Below are positions 36,777 to 45,363 of a stretch of 64,000 bases of DNA, piece by piece. The translations under genes were made by a program, and so were the position numbers. Each line of letters begins with the position of its first letter. Positions within the stretch are counted from its first letter, which is position 1. The stretch is from NCBI RefSeq assembly GCF_001280015.1, contig NZ_LGDV01000189.1, positions 121,600-185,599 on the forward strand, written 5' to 3'. This stretch comes from Streptomyces sp. MMG1121 (GTDB lineage Bacteria; Actinomycetota; Actinomycetes; Streptomycetales; Streptomycetaceae). The notes beneath the pieces were generated by a model, which was given only the letters and a program-made list of their open reading frames with translations, did no database searches and was not told the DNA's origin.

Positions 36777-37264
36777 CGGCGTACGGTCACGTGTGCGGCT
36801 GCCGCTCAAGTGGCGGTGTACGGCGCCCTCGTGAATGGCTGCCCGTCACATGACAGCGGCCCGGCAACGGCCCGGCAGTGGCACTCCGGGCCCGCGTGTG
36901 CGCCCCTTCGCGTGAGGTAGCGCACACCCTCGGCGCTCCGTGTGAGCGGGTTCCCGGCCGTGCGCCCGCCGTCGGCCCTTGGCGTGCCGCCGCGATCCGG
37001 CCGTTTTCCCAGGTGGTCAGGGGTCACTCAGGTATCCCCCCGACGTGCGACGGCGGCGCTCACGACGGCGCGTTTGCATCCGTGCGCCCCCGGCGTTCTG
37101 GCTGGTTGCGTACCTCTTTGTGAAAAGGCGTATTCGCTGCGTAAAGGTTGGGCGTACGCTCGGGCATATGCGGATTGCGGTTTCCTTAGGCGGGGCGCGG
37201 CGGGGGCCCGAGACGGGAAGCAGGTGGGGCGGTGCGAGAAGGAGTGTCGGGGGCGGCGGGGGCC
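36777..37264. other. Long intergenic region without a supported gene
   Basis: About 490 bp. No conserved reading frame on either strand. It includes a locally AT-richer segment (37115-37165), probably the promoter region of the next small gene; no clean -35/-10 pair was identified. Confidence 0.5.
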
Positions 37265-37456
37265 ATGAGTGAGGGGACGGTCTCTCTGCCCTGGATCGTG
37301 ATACGGCAGGACGACAGCGGCAATCGCTACCGCGTCGGCCGGTACGCGACGCGGGCCGAGGCCGAGAAGATCGCCGACAGCCTCGACGACCGGGGGCACA
37401 GGCAGGTCTACTGGGTCGAGCGCATCGGCCAGAACGGGGACGGCACGCGCAACTGA
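37265..37456 (+). CDS. Small SPOR-like domain protein
   Basis: 63 aa from the ATG at 37265 (MSEGTVSLPWIVIRQDDSGN). The pattern RYRVGRYATRAEAEKIADSL then VYWVERI is that of short actinobacterial proteins annotated as SPOR-domain. A GTG seven codons upstream is possible, but the AAGGAG there is too close to it. No signal peptide, so peptidoglycan binding is doubtful. Function unknown. Confidence 0.75.
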   Translation: MSEGTVSLPWIVIRQDDSGNRYRVGRYATRAEAEKIADSLDDRGHRQVYWVERIGQNGDGTRN

Positions 37457-37486
37457 CCCTCGGCGGCCTCCCGTAGGCTCCGTCTC

Positions 37487-37924
37487 ATGACGCGCAGCGC
37501 ACCCATGACACCCAGGACGGACCGGATCGTGGTGGTGGGAGCCGCCCTGCTCGACGGCGGCCGGCTGCTCGCCGCACGCCGCAGCGCGCCCGCCGATCTG
37601 GCCGGACGCTGGGAACTGCCCGGCGGCAAGGTCGAGCCGGGCGAGGGCCCCGAGGACGCCCTGGTGCGCGAGCTGCGCGAGGAACTCGGCATCGACGCCG
37701 AGCCGGTCGAGCGTGTGCCGGGGGAGTGGCCGCTGCGGGCGCCGTACGTCCTGCGGGTGTGGACCGCCCGTCTGTGCCCCGGCTCGCCCGAACCCCGGCC
37801 CCTCCAGGACCATGACGAACTGCGCTGGCTGGCCCCCGCCGAGATCTGGGACGTCGCCTGGCTGGACCAGGACGTTCCCGCCGTCCGCGCGGTCGCCCCG
37901 CACCTCACCGCAGGGATCCACTGA
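37487..37924 (+). CDS. Nudix hydrolase, MutT-like (8-oxo-dGTP type)
   Basis: 145 aa. The Nudix box is complete: GGKVEPGEGPEDALVREL followed by REELG. VVVGAALLDGGRLLAARRSA and ADLAGRWELPGG match MutT proteins that cleanse oxidised nucleotides. The stop codon lies inside the first unit of a tandem repeat array that follows. Confidence 0.88.
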   Translation: MTRSAPMTPRTDRIVVVGAALLDGGRLLAARRSAPADLAGRWELPGGKVEPGEGPEDALVRELREELGIDAEPVERVPGEWPLRAPYVLRVWTARLCPGSPEPRPLQDHDELRWLAPAEIWDVAWLDQDVPAVRAVAPHLTAGIH

Positions 37925-38144
37925 GCCGCGCACACGCCGACCGTCGTGAACCGCTGGGCCGCGCACACGCCGATCGCGCGGGACTCATTGAGCCGCGCAT
38001 GCGTCGGTGGCCGGGATCCATTGAGCCGCGCATGCACCGAGTGCCGGTATCCACCGACCGCGCGTACGCCGACCGTAGGTATCCATTGAGCCGCGCGTAC
38101 GCCCTCGCCTGCATCCCTCGGGCCCCGCGTACGCCGTTCGTGCC
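37913..38144. repeat. Seven imperfect ~33-bp tandem repeats
   Basis: Units start at about 37913, 37946, 37980, 38013, 38046, 38078 and 38111. The shared core is ggatccattgagccgcgcat, followed by a variable 10-13 bp. The period is a multiple of three, so the minus strand stays open through the array with an 11-residue repeat, but no start or family supports a gene there. Confidence 0.82.
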
Positions 38145-38244
38145 ACTGTGCGCCCCGTCGCACGGTACTGCCGACTCGATATCGGGTATGTGCCCATTAA
38201 CCCCATGAAATCGGACATGGGTAGGCGGCTCACTGGCCTGGGAA

Positions 38245-38652
38245 GTGATCGGCGTGATCGACACCGATGGTGACTGCGCCGAGTGGACTTTTCCCGCGGA
38301 ACCGGGTGCCGTGCGCACCGCGCGCGCCGCGGTCCGCGGTCAGTTGCACGGCTGGGACCTCGACTGTGTCTCCGATCTCGCCGCGCTGCTCGTCAGCGAA
38401 CTGGTCACCAACTCGCTGCGGCACGCCACCGGCCCCATCGGCGTACGGCTGGTCCGTCCCGCCAAACTCGACGGAACGCTGCTGGTGGAGGTCTCGGACC
38501 CGCTCCCGGACCCGCCGCGCGAGCGCGTCGCCCGCCCCGAGGACGAGAACGGGCGCGGCCTGCAACTGGTCGCCGGCTCCACGCGCCGCTGGGGCACCCG
38601 GCCCGGCGCGAGCGGAAAGACCGTCTGGTTCGAACTGGCGGTGCCGGGGTGA
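38245..38652 (+). CDS. ATP-binding anti-sigma-type (HATPase_c) protein
   Basis: 135 aa from a GTG; another GTG three codons on is possible. SpoIIAB/RsbW-like fold: LAALLVSELVTNSLRHATGP (N box), RPEDENGRGLQLVAG (G box) and GKTVWFELAVPG. Streptomyces encodes dozens of these. It lies 295 bp before a SpoIIE phosphatase carrying its own ATPase domain. Partner sigma factor unknown. Confidence 0.88.
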   Translation: MIGVIDTDGDCAEWTFPAEPGAVRTARAAVRGQLHGWDLDCVSDLAALLVSELVTNSLRHATGPIGVRLVRPAKLDGTLLVEVSDPLPDPPRERVARPEDENGRGLQLVAGSTRRWGTRPGASGKTVWFELAVPG

Positions 38653-38946
38653 CGAACCGGCGGGGCCAGGGTGACACGGAAGCACGGGAGGGGGCGCAGG
38701 GGTGTACATCGGACGACGGACCGCCCAACGTGCGCCCCGGTCACGCGGCCTGTCCCGGAGCGCGTGATTCGAGGGCGTGTTCCCTGGTTAGAAGAGTGGA
38801 AGTGTTGTCACGGAGTGGTCCGAAAAACACCTGGACCATGCTGTGATCGTGAACACCGTGTCGTGCGGCGCCGTAGTGCTGGATACTGCGGGCAGCCGCC
38901 CCCGGTGACCGGTGCCGGGCGCGGTGAGCTGGAGGGGACGGTTCGC
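38653..38946. other. Intergenic region before the sensor phosphatase
   Basis: 294 bp, no supported gene. The frame of the next gene is open through it, but the sequence is not protein-like and the GTG at 38947 has the only good ribosome site. Confidence 0.5.
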
Positions 38947-41535
38947 GTGAGCGAGATACCAGCGAAGGCCACGGAGTCCGAGGACCCGTCGGACGGCGCG
39001 AGGAACCAGGCCGCGGAGGCTGCCGCGGTGCCCGGCGACGCCATGTGGCAGAGCAGTCCGCCCGGTTCGATCTACGACTACATCCGGGTCGCGTCCTTCT
39101 CCATCAGTCCCGGCGGCCTGGTCGACCAGTGGAGCCTGCGCGCCGAGCAGCTCTTCGGCATCTCCGCCGAACGTGCCGTCGGCATGGATCCCATAGAGGC
39201 TTTCATCGATCCCGACCTGCGCGAGCGCGGTCAGCGCAAGATGGCCGAGATCCTCGACGGGCGCGAGTGGACCGGGGTCGTGCCCTTCCGGATGCCGGAC
39301 GGGCCCGACGGTACGCGCGGTGAGGAGGGGCTGGCCGAGGTCTACGTCATGCCCACCCGGACCGCCGAGGGCGACAAGGCCGCCGTGTGCATCGTCGTAG
39401 ACGTCCGCACGCTCCGCACCATCGAGACCGACCTCGCCGCGTCCCAGGCGATTTTCGGTCAGTCCCCGTTCGGATTCCTGCTGATCGACACCGATCTGAG
39501 GGTCCGTCGGGCCAACGAGCGCTTCGCCTCCATCTTCGGCGGCAGCCCGGACGACCACCGGGGCAGGGGCGTGCACGACTATCTGCCGCGCGGTGAGGCC
39601 GAGCGGGTTTCGGCCACGCTGCGGCGGGTGCTGGAGAGCGGCCAGACCATCACCGACATGCATGTCACGGGACACGTCCCGGACTCGGCCGAGCGCCGGC
39701 ACTGGTCGGTCAACCTCTACCGTGTGCACGGCGGCAGCGGCCGGCCCATCGGGATCGCCTGGCTCGGCACCGACATCACCGCCCGCCGGGCCGCCGCCCG
39801 TGAGGCCGCCGCCGCCCGGCGCAATCTCGCCCTGCTCAACGAGGCCGGGGCCCGCATAGGGAATTCCCTGGACCTGGAGACCACCGCCCGCGAACTCCTC
39901 GACGTCGTCGTCCCCGGCTTCTGCGACCTCGCCACCGTCGACCTCTACCAGGGACTGCTCACCGGCGACGAGACGCCGCCCGGCCGCGCGGACGGCAGTG
40001 CCGCACTGCGCCGCGTCGCCTTCGCCAGCGCGGTCTCCGACGTCCCCTTCGGCGGCAGCGGCGAACCCGTCGCCGTCGGCGCCGTCCACCACTTCCCCTT
40101 CGCCTCGCCCAGCGCCGACGCGCTGCGCACCGCCCGGCCGCAGCACGTGCCCGCGCAGGACGGCGGCCTCGTGCAGTCCACGCTGGCCGTGCCGATGGTC
40201 GCCCACGACACCGTCGTCGGGCTCGCCCGGTTCGCCCGCACCAAGGGCAGCGAGCCCTTCGGCGACCGCGACCGGGACCTGGCGGTGGAGCTGGCGGCGC
40301 GTGCGGCCGTCTGTATCGACAACGCACGGCTGTACCGCCGGGAGCACGAGCGGGCGCTGATCCTGCAGCGGTCCCTGCTCCCGCCCGGCGACCCCGAGGC
40401 CTCCGGGCTGGACATCGCCTGCCGTTATCTGCCGGGCAACGCGGCCACCGAGGTGGGCGGCGACTGGTTCGACGTGATCGAACTGCCGGGTCACCGTACG
40501 GCGCTGGTCGTGGGCGATGTGATGGGGCGGGGTCTGCGGGCGGCCGTGGCGATGGGTGAACTCCGCACGGCGGTACGGACGTTGGCGCTGCTGGATCTCG
40601 AACCGGCCGAGGTGCTCTCGGCGCTGGACGAGATCGCGCGGGGCCTCGGCACTCCGGGGGGCGTCCAGCAGGCGACGCGTACGGCGCGGCAGTCGCGTGA
40701 CGCCGATCTGTCCGAGGTGTACCTCGCGACGTGCGTGTACGCGGTGTACGACTCGGTCACCAGACGCTGTACGTTCGCCAACGCCGGGCATCTGCCTCCG
40801 GTCCTGGTCGAGCCCGGTGAACCGGCGCTGATGCTGGATGTGCCGCCCGGAATGCCGCTCGGAGTGGGCGGCGAGCCCTTCGAGGAGGTCGAGGTCGAGC
40901 TGCCGGAGGGGGCGTTGCTGGCTCTCTACACGGACGGCCTGGTCGAGTCCCGCGACCATCCGCTGGACGAGGGGCTCCAGGCGTTCGTCGGCGCGCTCAC
41001 CGATCCGGCACGGCAGCTGGAGGACGTCTGCGACCACGTCCTCAACACCCTCGACACCCACCACGGCGAGGACGACATCGCGCTGCTGATGGCGCGGGTG
41101 CAGGGGCTGCCGGCCGAGTCCGTCGGTGACTGGACGCTGCCGCGCGAGCCGCGCAGTGTGGGGCGGGCGCGGGAGTACGCGCGGACGCAGCTGGTGGACT
41201 GGGACCTGGAGGCGCTGGTCGACACGGCGGAACTGCTCGTCAGCGAGCTGGTCACCAACGCGCTGCGGTACGGCGAGGGGGAGATCCGGCTACGGCTGCT
41301 GCTGGACCGCACGCTGGTCTGCGAGGTCTGGGACTCCGGGCTGGTGCAACCTCGGCGACGACGTGCCCGGGACACGGACGAGGGGGGCCGGGGGCTGCAG
41401 CTGGTGGGGTTGCTCAGCGCGGCGTGGGGCTCCCGCCGGACGCCCCGCGGCAAGACGGTGTGGTTCGAGCTGCCGTTGCCCGGTGGCGAGACGGGGCTGA
41501 CGGACCCGGCGGAGGCACTGCTGAGCCTCTTCTGA
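38947..41535 (+). CDS. PAS-PAS-GAF-SpoIIE/PP2C phosphatase with C-terminal HATPase domain
   Basis: 862 aa from the GTG at 38947 (VSEIPAKATES), with GGAGGG 9-10 nt upstream. Two PAS domains (VDQWSLRAEQLFGISAERAV near 60; SPFGFLLIDTDLRVRRANER near 170), a GAF domain (about 300-455, GARIGNSLDLETTARELLDV), a PP2C/SpoIIE domain (about 470-715, EVGGDWFDVIEL, VGDVMGRGLRAAVAMG, ANAGHLPPV, LYTDGLVES, EDDIALLMA), and HATPase_c (about 735-855, LLVSELVTNALRYGEGEIRL, DEGGRGLQLVG). Senses small-molecule or redox input and sets the phosphorylation of anti-anti-sigma proteins. No TM helix, so cytosolic. Confidence 0.92.
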   Translation: MSEIPAKATESEDPSDGARNQAAEAAAVPGDAMWQSSPPGSIYDYIRVASFSISPGGLVDQWSLRAEQLFGISAERAVGMDPIEAFIDPDLRERGQRKMAEILDGREWTGVVPFRMPDGPDGTRGEEGLAEVYVMPTRTAEGDKAAVCIVVDVRTLRTIETDLAASQAIFGQSPFGFLLIDTDLRVRRANERFASIFGGSPDDHRGRGVHDYLPRGEAERVSATLRRVLESGQTITDMHVTGHVPDSAERRHWSVNLYRVHGGSGRPIGIAWLGTDITARRAAAREAAAARRNLALLNEAGARIGNSLDLETTARELLDVVVPGFCDLATVDLYQGLLTGDETPPGRADGSAALRRVAFASAVSDVPFGGSGEPVAVGAVHHFPFASPSADALRTARPQHVPAQDGGLVQSTLAVPMVAHDTVVGLARFARTKGSEPFGDRDRDLAVELAARAAVCIDNARLYRREHERALILQRSLLPPGDPEASGLDIACRYLPGNAATEVGGDWFDVIELPGHRTALVVGDVMGRGLRAAVAMGELRTAVRTLALLDLEPAEVLSALDEIARGLGTPGGVQQATRTARQSRDADLSEVYLATCVYAVYDSVTRRCTFANAGHLPPVLVEPGEPALMLDVPPGMPLGVGGEPFEEVEVELPEGALLALYTDGLVESRDHPLDEGLQAFVGALTDPARQLEDVCDHVLNTLDTHHGEDDIALLMARVQGLPAESVGDWTLPREPRSVGRAREYARTQLVDWDLEALVDTAELLVSELVTNALRYGEGEIRLRLLLDRTLVCEVWDSGLVQPRRRRARDTDEGGRGLQLVGLLSAAWGSRRTPRGKTVWFELPLPGGETGLTDPAEALLSLF

Positions 41536-41594
41536 GACGTCTTGCCCGCCCCCACTCGACCCGCTCGCCCGGGAAGGCACCGCCTTGGCCTGGG

Positions 41595-43169
41595 TCAGGG
41601 CGGCAGCGGTGCGCTGTGGCGGCCCCTCGTCTCCGGCCCCCCGTAGCTTGCCGGAGGGCCTCCGTGCTGGTTCTCCGCCAGGAGGACTCCGCCCAGGACC
41701 GCGCCGGCCAGGCCCGGGGAGGACTCGGCGGTGCCCGGGTACGGGTTGCCGTGGGTCCGGACGTCCCGCTCTGCCCGGTCGCGGGCCGCACGGGCCGCCG
41801 TGTCGGACCGGTCGGTGTCTCCCGCGGCCAGTTCGCGTACCGCCTCCGCCAGGCCGGCCCGCGGTTCCGGGCCCACCGCGCCCCGGTGCACGGCGATGAA
41901 CTCCTCCGCCCCGGCGACGGAACCGCGCGCCACCAGCAGCGCCGCCGCGGACACGGCACCCGAGCTGCCGTCCTCCAGCCGCCGCACCGCCCGCGTGATC
42001 CGGTGCAGCGCGTCCAGCGGGTCGTACGGGCCTGCCGTCAGCTCGTCCCGCACGCCGGCCAGCACGGTGTCCGCGTGGGCCAGCCGGGCGTGCAGCTCAC
42101 CGCTGGTCAGAGACTTGCGCGCACCCCCTTGCCGGGTCGCCGCCAGCTCCGCCTCCGCGCCGGTCAGCGTGGCCGGTACCAGCCGTGCCGCCTCCGGCAG
42201 CTGTGTCGCGAGCCGCTCCACCCCGGAGATCAGGACCCCGGCCTGGGCCACGGCACCCTCGGCGGCGCGCAGGTGCCGGGCGGCCCGTTCGCCGTCGTCC
42301 GCGTCGGCGGCCTGGCGGGCCTCGTTGAGCCGGGCGGTGGCGAACACCAACCGGTCCTTGGCCTGTTCGACGTACCCGGTGACCGAATCGAGGGCCGAGG
42401 GCGTGTAGTGCTCGTGCAGCGCCGCCAGCGTGTCCTGCGCGGCCACCGTCCGCCCCGTCAGCTCGCGGAACCGCCCCTCGGCCACCTCCAGCGCCCCGCT
42501 CAGCCCCGGCCCCTCCAGTCCGCGCAGCACGTCCAGTTCCGCCGCCTCCGAGTCCAGCCGGCGCCCCGCCTCCGCGCACCGGCCGATCACCCCCACCAAC
42601 GCCTGCTGCCGGGCCGCGGTGTCCCTCGGTATCCCCTGCTCGTAGCGCCGCCAGATCGCGCACGCGGCCGCCAGCTCGGTCTCCGCGGCGCGCAGGGCGT
42701 GTACGAAGACCTCGGTGTCCGGTATCCCGAACCGCTCCTGGACGAAGAAGAGTTCCTCCCGGCTCGTACGGACACAGTCGTCGGCCATCACCAGCGCGGC
42801 GCGGGCCTGGCGTTCGGAGTCGGCCGGCGTGGGGGCGGGCGGGACGGCGGAGACGACTCCCGGGGTCGTACGGGTGCGGGCGCGGCGGGTGCGACGCAGA
42901 TAGCCGTAGCCGGCCAGCACCACGGCCGCGACCACGGCGACGAGGGGCAGTACCAGGTCGACGGCGGACGTACCGCCCTGCGGCGGCGCGGCGGCGCTCG
43001 CGACCGGCCCGGCCGGCGCCACGGGAACCGGATCTCGGGCGACGACCGTCATCACCGGCAACACCAGCCACCCGACCCCGACCAGGGCACCCAGCACGGC
43101 ATGCGTCACCCGCACCCGTATGTGCGCCTTGGCGCGCCGGGGCCGGCCCCGGATCAGGGAGGACGTCAC
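41595..43169 (-). CDS. Membrane-anchored coiled-coil protein related to TPM-domain proteins but lacking TPM
   Basis: 524 aa from a GTG at 43169. Two hydrophobic helices: about 21-45 (THAVLGALVGVGWLVLPVMT) and about 74-95 (VDLVLPLVAVVAAVVLAGYG). A long helical region follows (about 125-450), rich in Ala/Arg/Glu (ARAALVMADDCVRTSREELF, RLVFATARLNEARQAADADD), with a Gly/Pro tail. The second helix and the coiled-coil part resemble Streptomyces proteins that normally carry an exported TPM (Psb32/MOLO-1) domain before that helix; here a short 40-residue linker stands in its place. Function unknown. Divergent from the GH18-like gene. Confidence 0.75.
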   Translation of the reverse strand: MTSSLIRGRPRRAKAHIRVRVTHAVLGALVGVGWLVLPVMTVVARDPVPVAPAGPVASAAAPPQGGTSAVDLVLPLVAVVAAVVLAGYGYLRRTRRARTRTTPGVVSAVPPAPTPADSERQARAALVMADDCVRTSREELFFVQERFGIPDTEVFVHALRAAETELAAACAIWRRYEQGIPRDTAARQQALVGVIGRCAEAGRRLDSEAAELDVLRGLEGPGLSGALEVAEGRFRELTGRTVAAQDTLAALHEHYTPSALDSVTGYVEQAKDRLVFATARLNEARQAADADDGERAARHLRAAEGAVAQAGVLISGVERLATQLPEAARLVPATLTGAEAELAATRQGGARKSLTSGELHARLAHADTVLAGVRDELTAGPYDPLDALHRITRAVRRLEDGSSGAVSAAALLVARGSVAGAEEFIAVHRGAVGPEPRAGLAEAVRELAAGDTDRSDTAARAARDRAERDVRTHGNPYPGTAESSPGLAGAVLGGVLLAENQHGGPPASYGGPETRGRHSAPLPP

Positions 43170-43249
43170 ATTTCGGAGCGTATGGGCAGGTAGGCCCCCA
43201 CGCGAGCGGGACGGATACGGGCGGGGGACGAGGGAAGAGGGGGCAGGAA

Positions 43250-44437
43250 TTGGACAACGAAAGCGACCGGCAAGCGGGGCGCGAGCCGGGGCCCGGCACA
43301 TCCGAGGGCCGTGAGCCGGGGACGGACGGCCCCTTCGCCCCACAGCCCGCCGGCGGTGAGGACGCCCCGCGGGAGCCATCCGCAGCACCCGGCGACGAGA
43401 GCCGCACCAGTGACGCGGAGGGGAAGAAGCGCAGGATCCGCCGCCGCGTCCTGCGCTGCGTCCTCGCCGCCCTCACCCTCCTTCTGCTCCCCCTCCTCAC
43501 CGCCGAGGCAGCCCTCCGTGTCAACTACACAGGCACTCCCAAGCCCGGCACCACCACCCGCCACCAGGACGCCCTCTGGCTCGGCCACACCTGGGTCGAC
43601 GGCCGCAAGACCGACCAGGACGTCCGGAAACTCGCCCAGCGTCTGAGGACCACCGGCATCCGCGACCTGTTCGTCCACTCCGGCCCGCTGGAGGACGACG
43701 GCACCCTGCCCGACTCGGCGTATCCGAAGGCCCGTTGGCTGATCTCGGCCGTGCACCGGGAGCTGCCCGGCGTCCGCGTCCAGGCCTGGCTGGGGGACGA
43801 GCTGGCCACGGAGAGCCCGGACGGGATGCACCTGGAACGCGCCGCCACGCGCGAGGCGATCGTCGCGAGCACCCGCCGGGTCCTCGCCGCCGGCTACGAC
43901 GGCGTGCACTTCGACCTGGAGCCGCTGCACTCCGGCGACCGCCACTACCTCTCCCTGCTGGACCGTCTGCACGCCCTCACCCACGCCCGGCACGCGCTGT
44001 TGTCCGTCGCCGCCCACCAGATCGACCCGCTGCCCGGGTTCCACGCCTTCTGGGGCGCGACCACCAACCACCCCAAATGGTGGTCGCAGGCCTACTTCGG
44101 GCAGGTGGCCCGCCGGGTGGACCAGATCGCCGTCATGTCGTACGACACCATGCAGCCGCTGCAGAGCCTGTACGGCGGCTACGTGGCCCAGCAGACGAGC
44201 CTCGCCCTGGAGGTCACCCCCGACACCACCGGCCTCCTCATGGGCCTGCCCTTCTACCACGAGAACCGGTTCGGCCACTGGGCCCACGCGGAGACCGTCC
44301 CGGCCGCCGTACGCGGTGTGCGCCTCGGCCTGTCCCGCACCGACGCCGACCGGGCCCGCTTCGGTGTCGCCCTGTACGTCGACTTCGCGGCGACGGACGC
44401 CGACTGGCGCGCCTACGAGGACGACTGGGTCCGGTGA
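43250..44437 (+). CDS. Membrane-anchored GH18-like TIM-barrel hydrolase
   Basis: 395 aa from a TTG with a GGGGGCAGGA site. An N-terminal charged cytoplasmic stretch (about 60 aa) precedes one TM helix (VLRCVLAALTLLLLPLLTAE). The catalytic GH18-type motif is AAGYDGVHFDLEPLHSG (DxxxDxE with the acid Glu). Other barrel strands: VRVQAWLGDELATE, HALLSVAAHQIDPLPG, VDQIAVMSYDTMQP and GLLMGLPFYHENRFG. GH18 proteins of this type cut chitin or peptidoglycan-like glycans, or bind them; the substrate cannot be read from sequence. Anchored outside the membrane. Confidence 0.8.
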   Translation: MDNESDRQAGREPGPGTSEGREPGTDGPFAPQPAGGEDAPREPSAAPGDESRTSDAEGKKRRIRRRVLRCVLAALTLLLLPLLTAEAALRVNYTGTPKPGTTTRHQDALWLGHTWVDGRKTDQDVRKLAQRLRTTGIRDLFVHSGPLEDDGTLPDSAYPKARWLISAVHRELPGVRVQAWLGDELATESPDGMHLERAATREAIVASTRRVLAAGYDGVHFDLEPLHSGDRHYLSLLDRLHALTHARHALLSVAAHQIDPLPGFHAFWGATTNHPKWWSQAYFGQVARRVDQIAVMSYDTMQPLQSLYGGYVAQQTSLALEVTPDTTGLLMGLPFYHENRFGHWAHAETVPAAVRGVRLGLSRTDADRARFGVALYVDFAATDADWRAYEDDWVR

Positions 44438-44592
44438 CCGGCACACGACGGCACCTGGCGGGAGACTGATCGTCATGTACACGTATGCGGGGGCCGCCGC
44501 CCGCGGGTACGGTCCTGTGCCCCGGCTCGGCCGGGCCGGCTTCATGGCCGGGCCGGGCCCGCAGACGCCGGCCCGGCGCCCAGGCCGTACTG

Positions 44593-45363
44593 CTACGGCG
44601 TCCGCCTCCTGATCTTCGAGCCGAGCCACACCAACGGGTCGTACTTGCGGTCGACCGCCCGCTCCTTCAGGGGGATCAGGGCGTTGTCCGTGATGTGGAT
44701 GCCCTCGGGGCAGACCTCCGTGCAGCACTTGGTGATGTTGCAGTAGCCGAGGCCGTGTTCGTCCTGGGCCGTACGTCCCCGGTCCAGGCCGGTCTCGGCG
44801 GCCGCGTCCAGCGGATGCATGTCGAGTTCGGCGACCCGCATCAGGAAGCGCGGGCCGGCGAACGCCGGCTTGTTCTCCTCGTGGTCGCGGACGACATGGC
44901 AGGTGTCCTGGCACAGGAAGCACTCGATGCACTTGCGGAACTCCTGCGAGCGGTCCACGTCCTCCTGCATCATCCGGTACTCGCCGGGGCCCAGTCCGGC
45001 CGGCGGCACGAACGCCGGGACCTCCCGGGCCTTCTGGTAGTTGAAGCCGACGTCCGTGACCAGATCGCGGATCACCGGGAACGCGCGCAGGGGGGTGACG
45101 GTGATGGTCTCGGCGCGGTCGAAGACCGACATGCGGGTCATGCACATCAGCCGGGGGCGGCCGTTGATCTCCGCCGAGCACGAACCGCACTTGCCCGCCT
45201 TGCAGTTCCAGCGCACGGCCAGGTCGGGGGCCTGGGTGGCCTGGAGGCGGTGGATGATGTCCAGGACCACCTCGCCGTCGTTCACCTCGACGGCGAAGTC
45301 CGTGAGGCCCCCGCCCTCGACGTCACCCCGCCACACCTTGAAGCGGGCCTCGTAGCTGCTCAC
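44593..45363 (-). CDS. sdhB: Succinate dehydrogenase iron-sulfur subunit
   Basis: 256 aa from a GTG that overlaps the sdhA stop by 4 bp. [2Fe-2S] ligands are in WNCKAGKCGSCSAE and PRLMCM. [4Fe-4S] and [3Fe-4S] ligands are in CIECFLCQDTC and CCTEVCPEGI. Passes electrons from the flavoprotein to the membrane quinone site. Confidence 0.95.
   Translation of the reverse strand: MSSYEARFKVWRGDVEGGGLTDFAVEVNDGEVVLDIIHRLQATQAPDLAVRWNCKAGKCGSCSAEINGRPRLMCMTRMSVFDRAETITVTPLRAFPVIRDLVTDVGFNYQKAREVPAFVPPAGLGPGEYRMMQEDVDRSQEFRKCIECFLCQDTCHVVRDHEENKPAFAGPRFLMRVAELDMHPLDAAAETGLDRGRTAQDEHGLGYCNITKCCTEVCPEGIHITDNALIPLKERAVDRKYDPLVWLGSKIRRRTP

Noticed and set aside
36777..37264. Small Arg/Pro-rich frames in the GntR-SPOR gap
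   Set aside because: Overlapping frames in several phases, no conserved pattern or ribosome site.
37408..38163. Minus-strand frame with an 11-residue repeat across the 33-bp array
   Set aside because: No ribosome site or family; arises because the DNA repeat period is divisible by three.
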